Of a stretch of DNA of 64,000 nt, positions 30,315 through 42,312 are shown piece after piece. Below the pieces are notes generated by a model. It was not told the origin of the DNA, ran no database searches, and worked only from the letters and a program-made list of their open reading frames with translations. Position 1 is the first letter of the stretch. Every line of letters starts with the position of its first letter. Both the position numbers and the translations under genes were made by a program. Source of the stretch: Cryptomeria japonica (lineage: Eukaryota; Streptophyta; Pinopsida; Cupressales; Cupressaceae); contig NC_081415.1 in the NCBI RefSeq assembly GCF_030272615.1, forward strand, positions 417,162,757 through 417,226,756, given 5' to 3'.

Positions 30315-33300
30315 TGTAGTACCCCTCCCTCGATCGGACTTTTTAGATATATGTTTTGACTACAGTTGACTGTTTCAGTGGATATTAGTGGATACATTAG
30401 ATTGTGATATTTTTCTCAAACATTATGCTACAATGTGTTATGCTTTAATTTGAGTTTCAGTGCATGTTGTTCATGCAATATTTCCTTATTTATAGTTAAA
30501 TGTTATTTTATTGGATTACTGACATAGTCTAACACATTTATTTTATGCATGAGATGCGTTATGTACATGTACCATGTTTGTAAGTGTATGGGGTGCAAGG
30601 AGATCATTTCCTTCACTCACTTCGGTGAGACAGGGAACACCACGATTCTCCTTCACCGGTGTGTCTACTGTGTTTGTATATATATGCATATGTGGCTCGT
30701 TGATGCAATAAATTGCAAGTATAAGTACCGTGTAGGTACGAGGTATCAACTCCACCTAGCATCACAGGTCTGAGCGTACCTTATTAAGCTGATGGAAGTG
30801 GAGGAGATAGTCATAAGGCCCTGCAATTACCCCTAGTCATGCTCAATAGTGAGCATTGTCAGTCATCTATCAGCTTCCCTGTGTTTGGTATGTGGTTCAT
30901 GTTCCTATTTGGTCTATTTGAGTTGTGTGTTATGCATTTTGTGATTGATATTATTATCCTTTTTGTGTTTTACTTGTGAAATTGATCATTATACTTTAAA
31001 GTAGTTATTAGTTAATGTGTTTTATATAGTATTTTAAATAAGGGATGAAATTAAATAAGAACCCTTTTTATTTCAAGTGATAAAATAAAATTGGCAAGTT
31101 ATCAAATTAGTTTGTAGTTAAAATTTCATATTGCGAGTTGAAAATATTGTGTTATGCATTATTGAAAAAGGTAAAAAAACTTTAAAAAAAAAAGATATTT
31201 CCTTTCATTGACTTTTGAATGTGACGATTTAAATATTGGGAAATATTTTCTCTTTGGAAAATTATTTTTTTGAAAATCACTTTTGGAGAAAAATATGATT
31301 GGAAGAAAGAACTTTTAACCTAAAAGAGATATTTGTTGAAATTTTTCTATTTATGAGATTTTTCATGCGAATGAAGGGGACTCTTTGCATACAAAAATTT
31401 GGGGGTTTGGGGGTTTTTAATCCACTTGAAAAAAAATTACCTGGGAAGAAGATTTGAGGAATGCTCTCCTATAACTTGACTTCCAAGAAGCATTAACAGG
31501 TTGGTTGTTTGATTTGATTTGTTTTGTTTTAAAAAAAAAAAACTTTATGCTTGCCTAAATGTAGATTTTGAATAAGCTGTGATGGTGTGTCTATTTGAAA
31601 ATAAAATCTCTATGTTTTTCCCTTTTAATTTTATTGATTTGCAAATGAAGAGTAAATTCTTTATTTAGTTTTTATAAAGTTATGCTATCAAAATTTGGGA
31701 AAATTTGGGTGAATCTGGGTGTTGTATGAAAATTAATTTCTTGTGTTCTTTTAAAATCTAGGTTGCTGTTGTAAATTTTGAGCAAAAATAAGGGAGAAAT
31801 GCAGGCCAAATTTCATCAAATTGGGGGTTCTTTGTTAAAAAAAAAAATTGTTTTTACAAGTTCATTTTAAAATGACTGAGTTTTCTTGTTTTAAATTTTT
31901 TTTACCAGTTCTGTGTTTGAATTGAACTGGGTCTTTCAAAAGATATATATTAAAAAAATAGTTATAAATTGTTTTTTGATTGGAAAAATGTTTTAAAAAA
32001 AATTAAATGTCAACATTGGGGAGCAGAGGGGGAGCCGTGACTCAACCCCATAGCCGCCCCCCTCCCCTGCCATGAGCTACAAAACCACGAAGTGGGGCAG
32101 GCCCACGTAGTGGGGACTGCAACCCACTACGTGGTGTGCAGACCCACCACATGGTGGCTGCAACCCACAGTGTGGGGCTGCAATCCCACCACGTGGGGCT
32201 GTGGTTCCACCACGTGGGCTGCAACACCCACGTGGGTAGGGGTGGAGTTAATAAAGTTTTTTTTTTAAATATTTTTTTTATTATTAATAATAATTAATAT
32301 TATAAATATATATATTTACTTATTTAGTTTTTAAGTTTTTTATTATTTGGGAAAAATAATATATTTTGGAAATTATAAATTAGAAAAAGAGTTATTTATT
32401 TGGGAATTGAGTATTTTTAATTTGGAAAATATACATATTAGATTAGTAATTATATAAATGTTATTTTTGTGTGGCTTTTAATTTATGGTGAAATGGTGAT
32501 TTTAAATGGTGAATTTTGAAACTTAGCAGAATTAAGAAACCTTGGTCAATTTGTGTTTTAAACAAAATGGAAAAATAATGTCATTTTAGATTAGCAAAGA
32601 TGCTTGATTTTAATGTCTGTATTCACATTTAATTTTGAAAACCACAAGCCCTTGGTTAAAAGTAATAGTTGATGTTATGTGGTTGTTTTTGTGGCTGCTC
32701 ATATCACTAGTCAAAGATTTGTCAATTAGTTAATATTGTGTAAGGGCTTGTTTGGCCAAGTGGTTTTCTATTGTTTTGAACTTCGTGTGTTATTCTAGTT
32801 TGGTACCTTGGTTTTGGGAGTTCGTTTGGTCTTTTTTGGTTAAGTGTCATAAGGGAGAGTGGCTTTTGAGTGGGAGTCGTGCCCAAAGTGGTTAGTAGGT
32901 TAAGCAATTGAAAGTTTTCTTAAGTAAGTGACAACTTAATAATATATTAGGGGGTTGGTAGATGAAACATTAAGTGAGATAATTATACCTTGCTCATGGT
33001 TGAGTGCTATTACAGACTCAGGATGCAGTGAGAAGGCCTGGAATGGAAAACCAACAACCTTTTCCTCACGAAAGGACTGTTTGGGTCCACATGAGACTTG
33101 GATGGGGCCGGGGGTTCAAGAGAGGTTACCAAGATAACCTAGGATGGGGGTCGGGACCTATGGAGGCATGTCAGGGTAACTATACCAAGCTATGTGATGA
33201 CACTCTTCCCTTATGGTCACTAGTGTGTAGTCTTGTTGGTTTCACCTAAATTTTGATGTGGAGTCATGTTCTGAGAGTTTTTACTTCATGCGAGTCTTTC

Positions 33301-34075
33301 TGATGTTGTGTTTTCGATCACGTTTGTGTGCATACCTTTAGGTTGCTAGTGGGTCTTAATTATATCTCCTAGCACGATGGGTGGTTTTTTTTGAGCCACA
33401 TGGTCGAGTGGTAGTGTCACTTTCCATCGGGTGTGTTTATTCCTTCTTGCGGGAATTGGATTAACAAGTGTTCCAGTTGCGCTTGGATTCGAGCGTCTTG
33501 TTATCCAGTTGAATCCCATTTGTATTATGGATCATTCTTTATATCTTATGGACCTTATATGGTAGGTTGTAATTATTTGTTATTTATGCCTTCATGCAAA
33601 GATGTAAATTGTAATGTAAACATTATCTAATTTTTGAAACTTAGTGATTTAGTGGAATGCAATGTAATTGTATCTTATGATGCAAACAATGTATGAATGG
33701 AAATTAAATGTTATTGCATATGTTTTATTTGAATATTAGATGTAATGTAATGGATACCATCCTAATGAATGAATTTATACATGTTATCAATACTTAAGAC
33801 TATTGAATAAATTAACCTTTGGATAAATATAATTATGTTTGTAACTTTAATCAACTTAATTGGATTAATTAAAGTTCAACAATGTTAGTTGTAAACCATG
33901 TTAACCAAGTTGGGAAACCCTTTAGGTGTTAAGTTAAGTCTTCTGTTGTGTAATCTAAACATAATGTTAACTCAATGTATCATTATACTTGTTAAAGTTT
34001 AAAAAAAAAATTTATTTGCACTCATTTCTAGTGTTTTAGTTTAATCCCTTTGGGGTTTCTTGGTGAGGCATTACA
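30315..34075 (+). repeat. Chromovirus 5' LTR (3.76 kb)
   Basis: TG...CA ended. It aligns along its length with 38,620-42,312 plus 43,790-43,851. It contains a GC-rich block of CCACGTGG repeats at 32,085-32,240. No open frame in it resembles a protein; reading frames in the CCACGTGG block are repeat artefacts. Confidence 0.93.
32085..32240. promoter_or_regulatory. CACGTG (G-box-like) repeat cluster in the 5' LTR
   Basis: A run of about 20-22-bp imperfect units of the form CTGCAACCCACNACGTGG contains several ACGT cores (CCACGTAG, CTACGTGG, CCACGTGG, CCCACGTGGG). It lies in a locally GC-rich island of an otherwise AT-rich LTR and is preserved in the 3' LTR (40,365-40,530). ACGT-core G-boxes bind plant bZIP and bHLH factors. 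A promoter role is inference; no TATA box was tied to it. Confidence 0.5.
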
Positions 34076-34077
34076 AT

Positions 34078-34089
34078 TGGTATCAGAGC
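34078..34089 (+). other. Primer-binding site (tRNA-iMet type)
   Basis: TGGTATCAGAGC, two bases after the 5' LTR end. Confidence 0.9.
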
Positions 34090-34229
34090 CCAAGTTTCAA
34101 CACTGGGTACTCTAGTTTTAAATTGAGCCCATTCAACTAGACCTATTTCTAAGTCTTACTGTTTGTGTTTTCCTTGTTAGTATCCTTGTTGTAGATCTAA
34201 ACTCTTGCTCTTGTGTTGTTTTTAGGGTT

Positions 34230-35530
34230 ATGGTCGGGAAAGGGAAAGGTAGAGGTCATGGTGGTGGATGTGATCATGGTAGAGGTAGGGGACATGGATG
34301 TAGTGCAAGTTGTCACAGTCCTTCACCATAGCCCACTCATGAGAGTATTGAGAAGGTTTAGTTAGTTCATCCTAGTGAGCCCAGAGAGGTTAGCTAGCAT
34401 AGTGAGCAACATACTGTACAATAGGTTCCCGAAAGAGAGGAGCTGCGACAAATGTTTTAGGAGGTATTAGCTCGACTTGGTCCTAGAGTAGAGGTCGAGC
34501 AACAGGGTAATGTTCAGTTTGGAGAGTCTCATCTTTAGGATCTTGAGGAGAGAGAGAGGGAGAGGTCTCCCAGGAGGAGAGAGGTTCTAGTGGACCAGGA
34601 GATAGTTGCCTTGGGTCGTATGAGGGATTTGCTGAGATCCCGTCCTCCCACTTTTGATGATTCGAGTACCAAACTCGAGGCTGAGACTTGGCTGATTGAG
34701 TTGGATAGGTATTTTGCCATGCATCCGTATGGTAGTAACACGAAGGCGAGGTGCATTATCATGCATCTCAATAAATTTGCTTCTACTTGGTGGAGGCTGG
34801 AGGAGTAGAGGATAGGAATGGACATTAGTATAGTGTCTTGGGAGATATTCCTAGAGAGGTTCAAAGCATGTTTTCTCTCAGTACAGTGGAGACAGTGTCA
34901 GGCCGATGATTTTCATGAGTTACGTCAGTTGGGCATGACTATTGATCAGTCTGAGCATAGATTCTATGAGCTCAAACAGTATGCCAAAATTGGGAACGAT
35001 GAGGCAATGTTGGTCCATTACTTCTTGAGAGGTCTGAACTACCGCATTAGTGGGGGTGTGCAAGTTTTTGAGCCTACATCAGAGTTAGCCATGGCGAAAG
35101 CTAGGTTAGTGGAGTAGAACCTTTCTCGAGCTCATGGTGGTCACTCAGGAGTTTAGATTGGTAGTGTGTCTTTCAGTGGATCTGGATCTAGAGGGAATCA
35201 GCCCTAGGCTACTGTACCTTATAGGAGTTTTCAGACACCTGCTAAGGGTGGGCAGCAGTAGCAGCAATAGAAATTTCAGTCTAGGCCAAAATAGTTTTAG
35301 GGTTAGCATGGGGGCAACCCTCAGTTTAGGAAGGACAAGAATTGGTAGAGGTCTAGATAGAGTTTTCTGGGACAGTCCTCATAGAGTGCTTCACAGGCCC
35401 CTAATAGGGGAAGTTTCTAGCAGTCTAGTGGGCCGATTGGAGGTAGAGGACCTGCTAGGGGAGCTTGTTTCTTATGTGGTCAATATGGCCATATAGCTGC
35501 ACATTGTCCACAATGTTCACAATAGACTAG
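34230..35530 (+). pseudogene. Chromovirus gag with zinc knuckle
   Basis: An ATG at 34,230 opens a single frame that continues without any frameshift through protease. It begins with a Gly/Arg/His-rich N-terminus. The capsid region has PPTFDDSST, AETWLIELDRYF, and after a TAG at 34,808, WEIFLERFKACFL ... FHELRQLGMTIDQ ... FLRGLNYRI, the Retrotrans_gag pattern. A Gln-rich linker follows, then a knuckle CFLCGQYGHIAAHC (35,464-35,505). Twenty of the interruptions in this frame are TAG codons standing where Gln or Trp would be expected. The product would form the particle and bind RNA. Confidence 0.88.
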
Positions 35531-36010
35531 TAGTCACAGATTGAAATCATCAAAGCATATAGCTGGGGATGCAGGTCAATCCCATAGAGTTTTTGCGATG
35601 GTTGATGATCGCCAAGCCGAGCATCGGGGCACCGTGATCAAGACTACAAGTGTGTTGGGTGGTATATCTATCTCATTACTATTTGATTCAAGTGCTTTTG
35701 ATTCCTTTATATCTTCCTCCATTGTGGAGTGGTGTGGGCTTGCATATGCTAGACAGGCAGATAGGTGGCAAGTAGAGTTGGCTACTGGTTTTCGTGTGGC
35801 CATAGATTCCTTCATTGCAAGATGTGATTTGGACCTAGGACCCTTTGCTACCATAGTTGACCTTCGAGTCATTCCTTTGGGGTCTTATGGAGTTGTGTTT
35901 GGGATGGATTGGTTAGCATCGCACAATGCTAGTGTAGACTATCGTTAGAAGACAGTGGAGTGTCTAGATGATCATGAAAGGAAAGTTGCGATAGTTGGTA
36001 TTCCTAGACC
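35531..36010 (+). pseudogene. Chromovirus aspartic protease
   Basis: Same frame as gag. The core reads SISLLFDSSAFDSFI, where the functional family motif is D-S/T-G, so the catalytic loop has Ser in place of Gly. VVFGMDWLASHNASVDY, the flap-to-C-terminal signature of gypsy proteases (GMDWL), lies at 35,895-35,945. A TAG at 35,947 and others follow before RT. It would process the gag-pol polyprotein. It is inactive by sequence. Confidence 0.8.
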
Positions 36011-36149
36011 TATTTTACTTCATATGATCTTTTCTATGTAGCTTAAGTGGTGTATGCATTAGGGATGCCATCTTTTTGTAGTTTCTCTTGAGGACATGGA
36101 TGAGGAGAGAAGTAGGGAAGTTTCTCTTGATAGTCACCCTGTTCTTCAG

Positions 36150-36995
36150 GAGTATGCCAATGTATTTCCTATTGACATTCCCAGTATGCCTTTGAAGTGA
36201 GATATAGACTTTTGCATTGATTTAGTTCCTAGAGAAGAACCTATTTCGAGAGCACCATATCGGATGACCACTCAGGAGTTGAGTGAGTTGAAGTTGTAGA
36301 TGGAGGAACTGTTGGCCAAGGGGTTCATTTGTCCTAGTGTTTCTCCTTGGGGTGCACCAATCATCTTCATGAAGAAGGAAGGATGCTTCTCTTCCATTAT
36401 GCATTGATTATTGACAGTTGAATAAGGTAACCATCAGGAATCGATATCCATTTCCTTGTATAGATGATCTCTTTGATCGGGTAAAGGGAGCCAAGGTATT
36501 CTCCAAGATTGATCTGAAATTTGGGTATCATCAGTTGCGTATTCATGATACAGATATTCATAGGATGACTTTTCATACCCGTTATGGTCACTATGAGTTC
36601 ACAATGGTGCCATTTGGGTTGATGAACGTGCCTTCAGTTTTTATGAGCCTCATGAATGGCATTTTTTGCACCTACCTTGATCTAACTGTCCTTGTGTTCT
36701 TGGATGATATTTTGATTTATTCTAGAACTATGGAAGAACATGAGGGCCAATTGCGATAGGTATTGCAGTGCTTGAGGTAGAATCAACTTTATGCCAACTT
36801 GGCGAAGTGTGATTTCTTCCAATTAGAGGTGAACTATCTTGGTCATGTAGTTTCAGGAGAAGGTGTATCCATGAATCCTTCTAAGATCCAAGCCATTGTA
36901 GATTGGCCAGCACTGACTAATGTTTTTAAGGTTCAAAGTTTTATGGGTTTGGTCGGATATTACCGTCGCTTTGTTTAGAGTTTTTCCTGGATAGG
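36150..36995 (+). pseudogene. Chromovirus reverse transcriptase
   Basis: RT motifs are in order: [32 protein letters not shown] (about 36,325-36,380), then a one-base frameshift near 36,385. Next come [35 protein letters not shown] (about 36,500-36,545), [15 protein letters not shown] and [10 protein letters not shown] (about 36,695-36,725; catalytic Asp pair present). Then LGHVVSGEGVSMNPSK and FMGLVGYYRRFV. Stops are mainly TAG, plus a TGA at a CGA position. Domain order and motifs are those of plant gypsy polymerases. Confidence 0.9.
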
Positions 36996-37338
36996 TCACT
37001 TGATCACTTCTCTTCAAAGAAAAGGGAAGAAGTTTGTTTGGTCAGAACAGTGTGAGGTAGCTTTTTGTACCTTGAAGAAACTCCTTGTTAGTGCTCCGAT
37101 TTTGGCAGTTCTTGATCCATCTAGAGATTTTATGGTTTGCACAGATTCTTCTTTAGAAGGCATAGGAGCAGTTCTTATGAAGGATGGTCATGTGGTAACC
37201 TATGAGTCTCACAAACTCAAAGACCACAAGCTAAACTATCCAGTTCATGACTTAGAATTGGCAGTTATAGTTCATTCTTTATTCAGGCGGCGACATTTTC
37301 TGTTAGGGCATCAATTTGAGTTGCACAGTGATCATGAC
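36996..37338 (+). pseudogene. Chromovirus RNase H (C-terminally deleted)
   Basis: FVWSEQCEVAFCTLKKLL, ILAVLDPSRDFMVCTDSSLEGIGAVL, PVHDLELAVIVHSL and HFLLGHQFELHSDH match the gypsy RNase H. The frame ends abruptly at HSDH (about 37,335), where autonomous copies continue for well over 100 residues. The next recognisable residues already belong to the integrase zinc-binding region, so a deletion joined the two. Confidence 0.85.
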
Positions 37339-38400
37339 TGAGGCCCATCGTGCACCTTATTCGACACATCCTGGTGTTAAGAAGATGCACACAGATCTTA
37401 GACAGATATATCATTGGGCTGGTATGAAACATGACATTGCTGATTTTGTTTCAAAGTGTTTAGAATGTCAGCGGGTAAAGGCGGAGCATCAGCACCCTGT
37501 AGGACTTTTACAACCTAATTTGGTACTAGATTGGAAATGGGACATCATTTCCATGGATTTCATAGCTAGGTTGCTTGTTTCTTCGCATTGTCATGATGCC
37601 ATCATGGTCATTGTTGACAGATTGACCAAAGTTGCTCATTTTGTTCCTATTCGATTTTCCTATACAACAATAGTGGTAGCATGAGTCTTCATGGAAGACA
37701 TGTGGTGAGGCTTCATGAGATTCCTAGGTGGATCATTTTAGAAAGAGATCTTGTATTTACTTTAGCATTGTGGAACTCACTTCAGCATGCTTTAGGGACC
37801 CAGTTGAACTTTAGTTCAACTTATCACCCAGAGAGCGATGGTCAGACCGAGCGTGTGAATCAAGTGTTGGAGGACATGCTTCGTATGCATGTTATGTTAG
37901 CAGTCACTGGGAGGAATATCTATATCTTGTGGAGTTTTCTTATAACAATGGATATCATAGCTCCATAGGTATGTCTCCCTTCTAGGCATTGTATGGTCAT
38001 CCTTGTCGTACTCCTTTGAGTTGGGATCAGTTAGAGGACATGGTGCGTATAGGTCCGGATATGCTTCGAGGGATGGAGCAACAGGTTGAGTAGATTCATG
38101 GCCATTTGGTAGTAGCACAAGATAGGTAGAAGAAGTATGTTGATGCTCACATAGTGGATCTTTAGTTTTTTGTTGGCGACCATGTATTCTTGAGAGTGCA
38201 TCCGTGAAAGAGTCTGATTCGTTATGTAAAGGGTTCTAATTTGGCACCTCATTTTGTTGGCCCTTTTGAGATACTTGAGAGGATAGGACCTGTTGCCTAT
38301 CATCTTGCCTTGAAACTGATCCTATCCCGCATCCACGATGTTTTTCATGTTTCTTTCTTAGACCTTATCATCCTGATGTGACCCATGTTCTTGATTGGAA
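37339..38400 (+). pseudogene. Chromovirus integrase
   Basis: The zinc-binding module shows H-x-n-H (AHRAPYSTHPG ... LRQIYHWAGM) and CLECQRVKAEHQHP. The catalytic core retains Asp in WDIISMDFI, Asp in the ERDLVF region (normally SDRDP.F), and Glu in DGQTERVNQ (about 37,840), with a frameshift near 37,680. A GPF/Y-type C-terminal motif (HFVGPFEILERIG) lies at about 38,250-38,285. TAG codons interrupt the C-terminal part at least four times. It would insert the cDNA into chromatin. It is non-functional here. Confidence 0.88.
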
Positions 38401-38410
38401 CACATTATAG

Positions 38411-38584
38411 GTCGAGGATGAACAACTTTCCATGGAGCCCATGTGCATTCTACAACATCGCGGTTTGACCCTCAGGGGTTGCACCATTGATCAGGTAAGG
38501 GTCCTATGGGACCCAAATGATGAGACCTCGACTACATGGGAGGATGCAGCAAAGATGAGAGAGCTTTATCCTTATCTATTTTAG
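38411..38584 (+). pseudogene. Chromodomain at integrase C-terminus
   Basis: An open stretch includes VLWDPNDETSTTWEDAAKM and ends ELYPYLF before TAG at 38,582. The W-x-n-TWE ... YP-LF spacing is that of chromodomains in plant chromoviruses, which direct integration by reading histone marks. Upstream aromatic positions are poorly preserved. Confidence 0.7.
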
Positions 38585-38604
38585 GCTTCCAGAAGTAAGC
38601 CTAG

Positions 38605-38619
38605 TTTTTGGGGGGAGGA
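38605..38619 (+). other. Polypurine tract before 3' LTR
   Basis: TTTTTGGGGGGAGGA lies directly before TGTAGTACCCC. A G-run flanked by a T-run is typical for plus-strand priming in gypsy elements. Confidence 0.8.
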
Positions 38620-40364
38620 TGTAGTACCCCTCCCTTGATCAGACTTTTTAGATATATGTTTTGACTACAATTGACTTTTTTAGTGGATATTAGTGGATAC
38701 ATTATATTGTGATATTTATTCAGACATTATGCTATGATGTGTTATTCTTTAATTTGAGTTTCAGTGTATGTTGTTCATGCAGTATTTCCTTATTTATAGT
38801 TAAATGTTATTTTATTAGATTACTAACATGGACTAACACATATATTTTATGTGTGAGATGTGTTATGTACATGTACCATGTTTGTAAGTGTATGGGGTGT
38901 GAGGAGATGATTTTCCTTCACTCACTTTGGTGAGATAGGGAACGCCACAATTCTCCTTCATCGATGTGTCTACTATGTTTGTATATATATGCATATGTGG
39001 TTCGTTGATGCAGGAAATTGTAGGTATATGTACCATGTAGGTACGAGGTATCGACTCCACGTGGCTTCACAGGTCTGAGTGTACCTTATTAACCTGATGG
39101 AAGTGGAGGAGATAGTCATAAGTCTCTACAATTACCCCTATCCATGCTCAATAGTGAGCATTGTCAATCGTCTATCAGCTTCCCTGTGTTTGGTATGCGG
39201 TTCATGTTCTTATTTGGTCTATTTGAGTTGCGTGTTATGCGTTTTGTGATTGATATTATTATCCTTTTTGTGTTTTACTTGTGAAATTGATCATTATACT
39301 TTAAAGTAGTTATTAGTTAATGTGTTTTATATAGCATTTTAAATAAGGGATGAAATCAAATAAGAACCCTTTTTATTTCAAGTGATAAAACAAAATTGGC
39401 AAGTTATCAAATTAGTTTGTAGTTAAAATTTCATATTGTGAGTTTAAAATATTGTGTTATGCATTTTTTAAAAAGGTAAATAAACTTAAAATTAAAAAGA
39501 TATTCCCTTTCATTCACTTTTGAATGTGAGGATTTAAATATTGGGAAATATTCCCTCTTTGGAAATGTATTTTTTGAAAATCACTTTTGGAGAAAAATAT
39601 GATTGGAAGAAATAACTTTTAACCTAAAAGAGATATTTGTTGAAATTTTTCTATTTATGGGATTTTTCAAGGGAATGAAGGGGCTCTTTGCATACAAAAA
39701 TTTGGGGGTTTTTAATCTGCTTGAAAAAAAATTAGTTGGGAAGAAGATTTGAGGAATTCTCTCCTACAACTTGACTTTGAAGAATTAACAGGTTGGTTGT
39801 TTTAATTGGTTTGTTTTGTTTTAAAAATAAAAAACTCTTTGTTTGCCTAAATATGGATTTTGAATAAGTTGTGATGGTGTGTCTGTTTGAAAATAAAATC
39901 TCTATGTTTTTCCCTTTTAATTTTATTGATTTGCAAATGAAGAGTGAATTCTTTATTTAGTTTTTTATAAAGTTATGCTGTCAAAATTTGAGAAAATTTG
40001 GGTGAATCTGGGTGTTGTATGAAAATTAATTTCCTGTGTTCTTTTAAAATCAGGGTTGTTGTTGTAAATTTTTAGCAAAAATAAGGGGGAAATGCTGGCC
40101 AAATTTCATCAAATTGGGGGTCTCTATTAAAAAAATAAATTGTTTTTACCAATTCATTTAAAAATGACTGGGTTTTCTTGTTTTAATAAAATTTTACCAA
40201 TTCTCTGTTTGAATTGAATTGGGTCTTCAAAAGATATATATTAAAAAAATAGTTATAAAAAAAAATTTGATTGGAAAAATGTTTTAAAAAAATTTAAATG
40301 TCGAAATTGGGGAGTGGAGGGGGAGCCATGGCTCAAACCCATAGCCGCCCCCTCCCTTGCCATG

Positions 40365-40530
40365 AGCTGCAACACCACAAAGTGGGGCCGCAGGCCCACG
40401 TAGTGGGGGCTGCAACCCACTACATGGTGTGCAGACCCACCACATGGTGGCTGCAACCCACAGTGTGGGGCTGCAGTCCCACCACGTGGGTCTGTGGTCC
40501 CACCATGTGGGCTGCAACACCCACATTGGT
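40365..40530. promoter_or_regulatory. CACGTG-like repeat cluster in the 3' LTR
   Basis: This is the counterpart of 32,085-32,240. Some ACGT cores are changed to ATGT (CCATGTGG, ACATGGTG), consistent with C-to-T decay at CG sites. Open frames across it are repeat artefacts. Confidence 0.5.
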
Positions 40531-42312
40531 AGGGGTGGAGTTAATAAAGTATTTTTTCAAATGTTTTTTTATTATTAATAATAATTAATATTATATATAT
40601 ATTTACTTATTTAGTTTTTAAGTTTTTTATTATTTGGGAAAAATTATATATTTAAAAAATTATAAATTAGAAAAAGAGTTATTTTATTTGGGAATTGAGT
40701 ATTTTTAATTTGGAATATATACATATTAGATTAGAAATTATATAAATGTTTTTTTTGTGTGGCTTTTATTTTATGGTGAAATGGTGATTTTAAATGGTGT
40801 ATTTTGAAACTTAGAGGAATTAAGAAACCTTGGTCAATTTGTGTTTTAAATGAAATGGAAAAATAATGTCATTCTAGATTAGCAAAGATGCTTGATTTTA
40901 ATGTTTGTATTTGCATTTAATTTTGAAAACCGCAAGTCCTTAATTAAAAGTAATAGTTGATGCCATGCGGTTGTTTTCGTGGTTGTTCATGTGACTAGTT
41001 AAAAATTTGTAAGTTAGTTAATATTTTGCAAGTGCTTGTTTGGCCAAGTGGTTTTCTATTGTTTTGAATTTCATGTGTTATTCCAGTTTGGTACCTTGGT
41101 TTTGGGAGTTCGTTTGGTCTTTTTTGGTTAAGTGTCATAAGGGAGAGTGGCTTTCGAGTTGGGTCTGTGCCCAAAGTGGTTAGCAGGGTAACCCATCGAA
41201 AGTTTGCTTAAGTAAGTGATCACTTAATAATATATTAGGGGGTTGGTAGATGAAACACTAAGTAAGATAATTATACCTCGCTCATGGTTGAGTGCTAGTA
41301 CAGAATTAGGATGCAGTGAGAAGGCTTGTAATGACAAACCTACAACCTTGTCCTCACGAAAGGATTGTTTGGGTCCACATGAGTCTTGGATGGGGCCGGG
41401 GGTTCAAGAGAGGTTACCAGGATAACCCAGGATATGGGTCGGGACCTATGGAGGCCTACCAGGGTAACCCTACCAAGCTATGTGATGACACTCTTCCCTT
41501 ATGGTCACTACTGTGTAGTCTTGTTGGTTTCACCTCAATTTTGATGTGGAGTCATGTTCTCTGAGTTTTTACTTCATGTGAGTCATTCTGATGTTGCTTT
41601 TTTGACCACGTGTGTGTGCATACCTTTAGGTTTCTAGTGAGTCTTAATTATATCTCCTGGCATAGTGGGGTGGATCTTTTTGAGCCACATGGTCGGGTGG
41701 TAGTGCCACTTTCCATTGAGTGTGTTTGTTTGTTCCTTCTTGTGGGAATTAGCTTCACAGGTGTTCCAGTTGTGCTTGGATTTGATCTTCTTGTTATCCA
41801 ATTGAATCCCATTTGTATTATGGATCATTATTTGTATCTCATGGACCTTATATGGTTGGTTGTAATTATTTGTTATGTATGCCTTCATGGCAAGATGTAA
41901 ATTATAATGTAAACATTATCTGATTTTCGAAACTTAGTGATTTAGTGGAATGCAATGTAATTGTATCTTATGATGCAAACAATGTATGAATGGAAATTAA
42001 ATGCTATTGCATATGTTTTATTTTAAAATAAGATGTAATGTAATGGATACCATCCTAATGAATGAATTTAGACATGTTATCAATATTTAAGACTATTGAA
42101 TAAATTAACCTTTGGATAAATATAATTATGTTTGTAACTTTAATCAACTTAATTGGATTAATTAATGTTTAGCAATGTTAGTTGTAAACCATGTTAACCA
42201 AGCTAGGAAACCCTTTAGGTGTTAAGTTAAGTCTTTCGTTGTGTAATCTAAACATAATGTTAACTCAATGTATCATTATACTTAATAAAGTTTTTTAAAA
42301 AATAATTATTTG

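Noticed and set aside
30549-30773. Short plus-strand frame in the 5' LTR (74 codons), also open in the 3' LTR near 38,709-38,933
   Set aside because: Lies within LTR sequence, is Cys/Tyr/His-rich from TG repeats, and is not conserved as a frame between the two LTRs.
40253-40588. Open frames on both strands across the CCACGTGG cluster of the 3' LTR
   Set aside because: The block is a short-unit repeat. Open frames on both strands reflect GC-rich repeats, and the same interval in the 5' LTR is not open in the same way.
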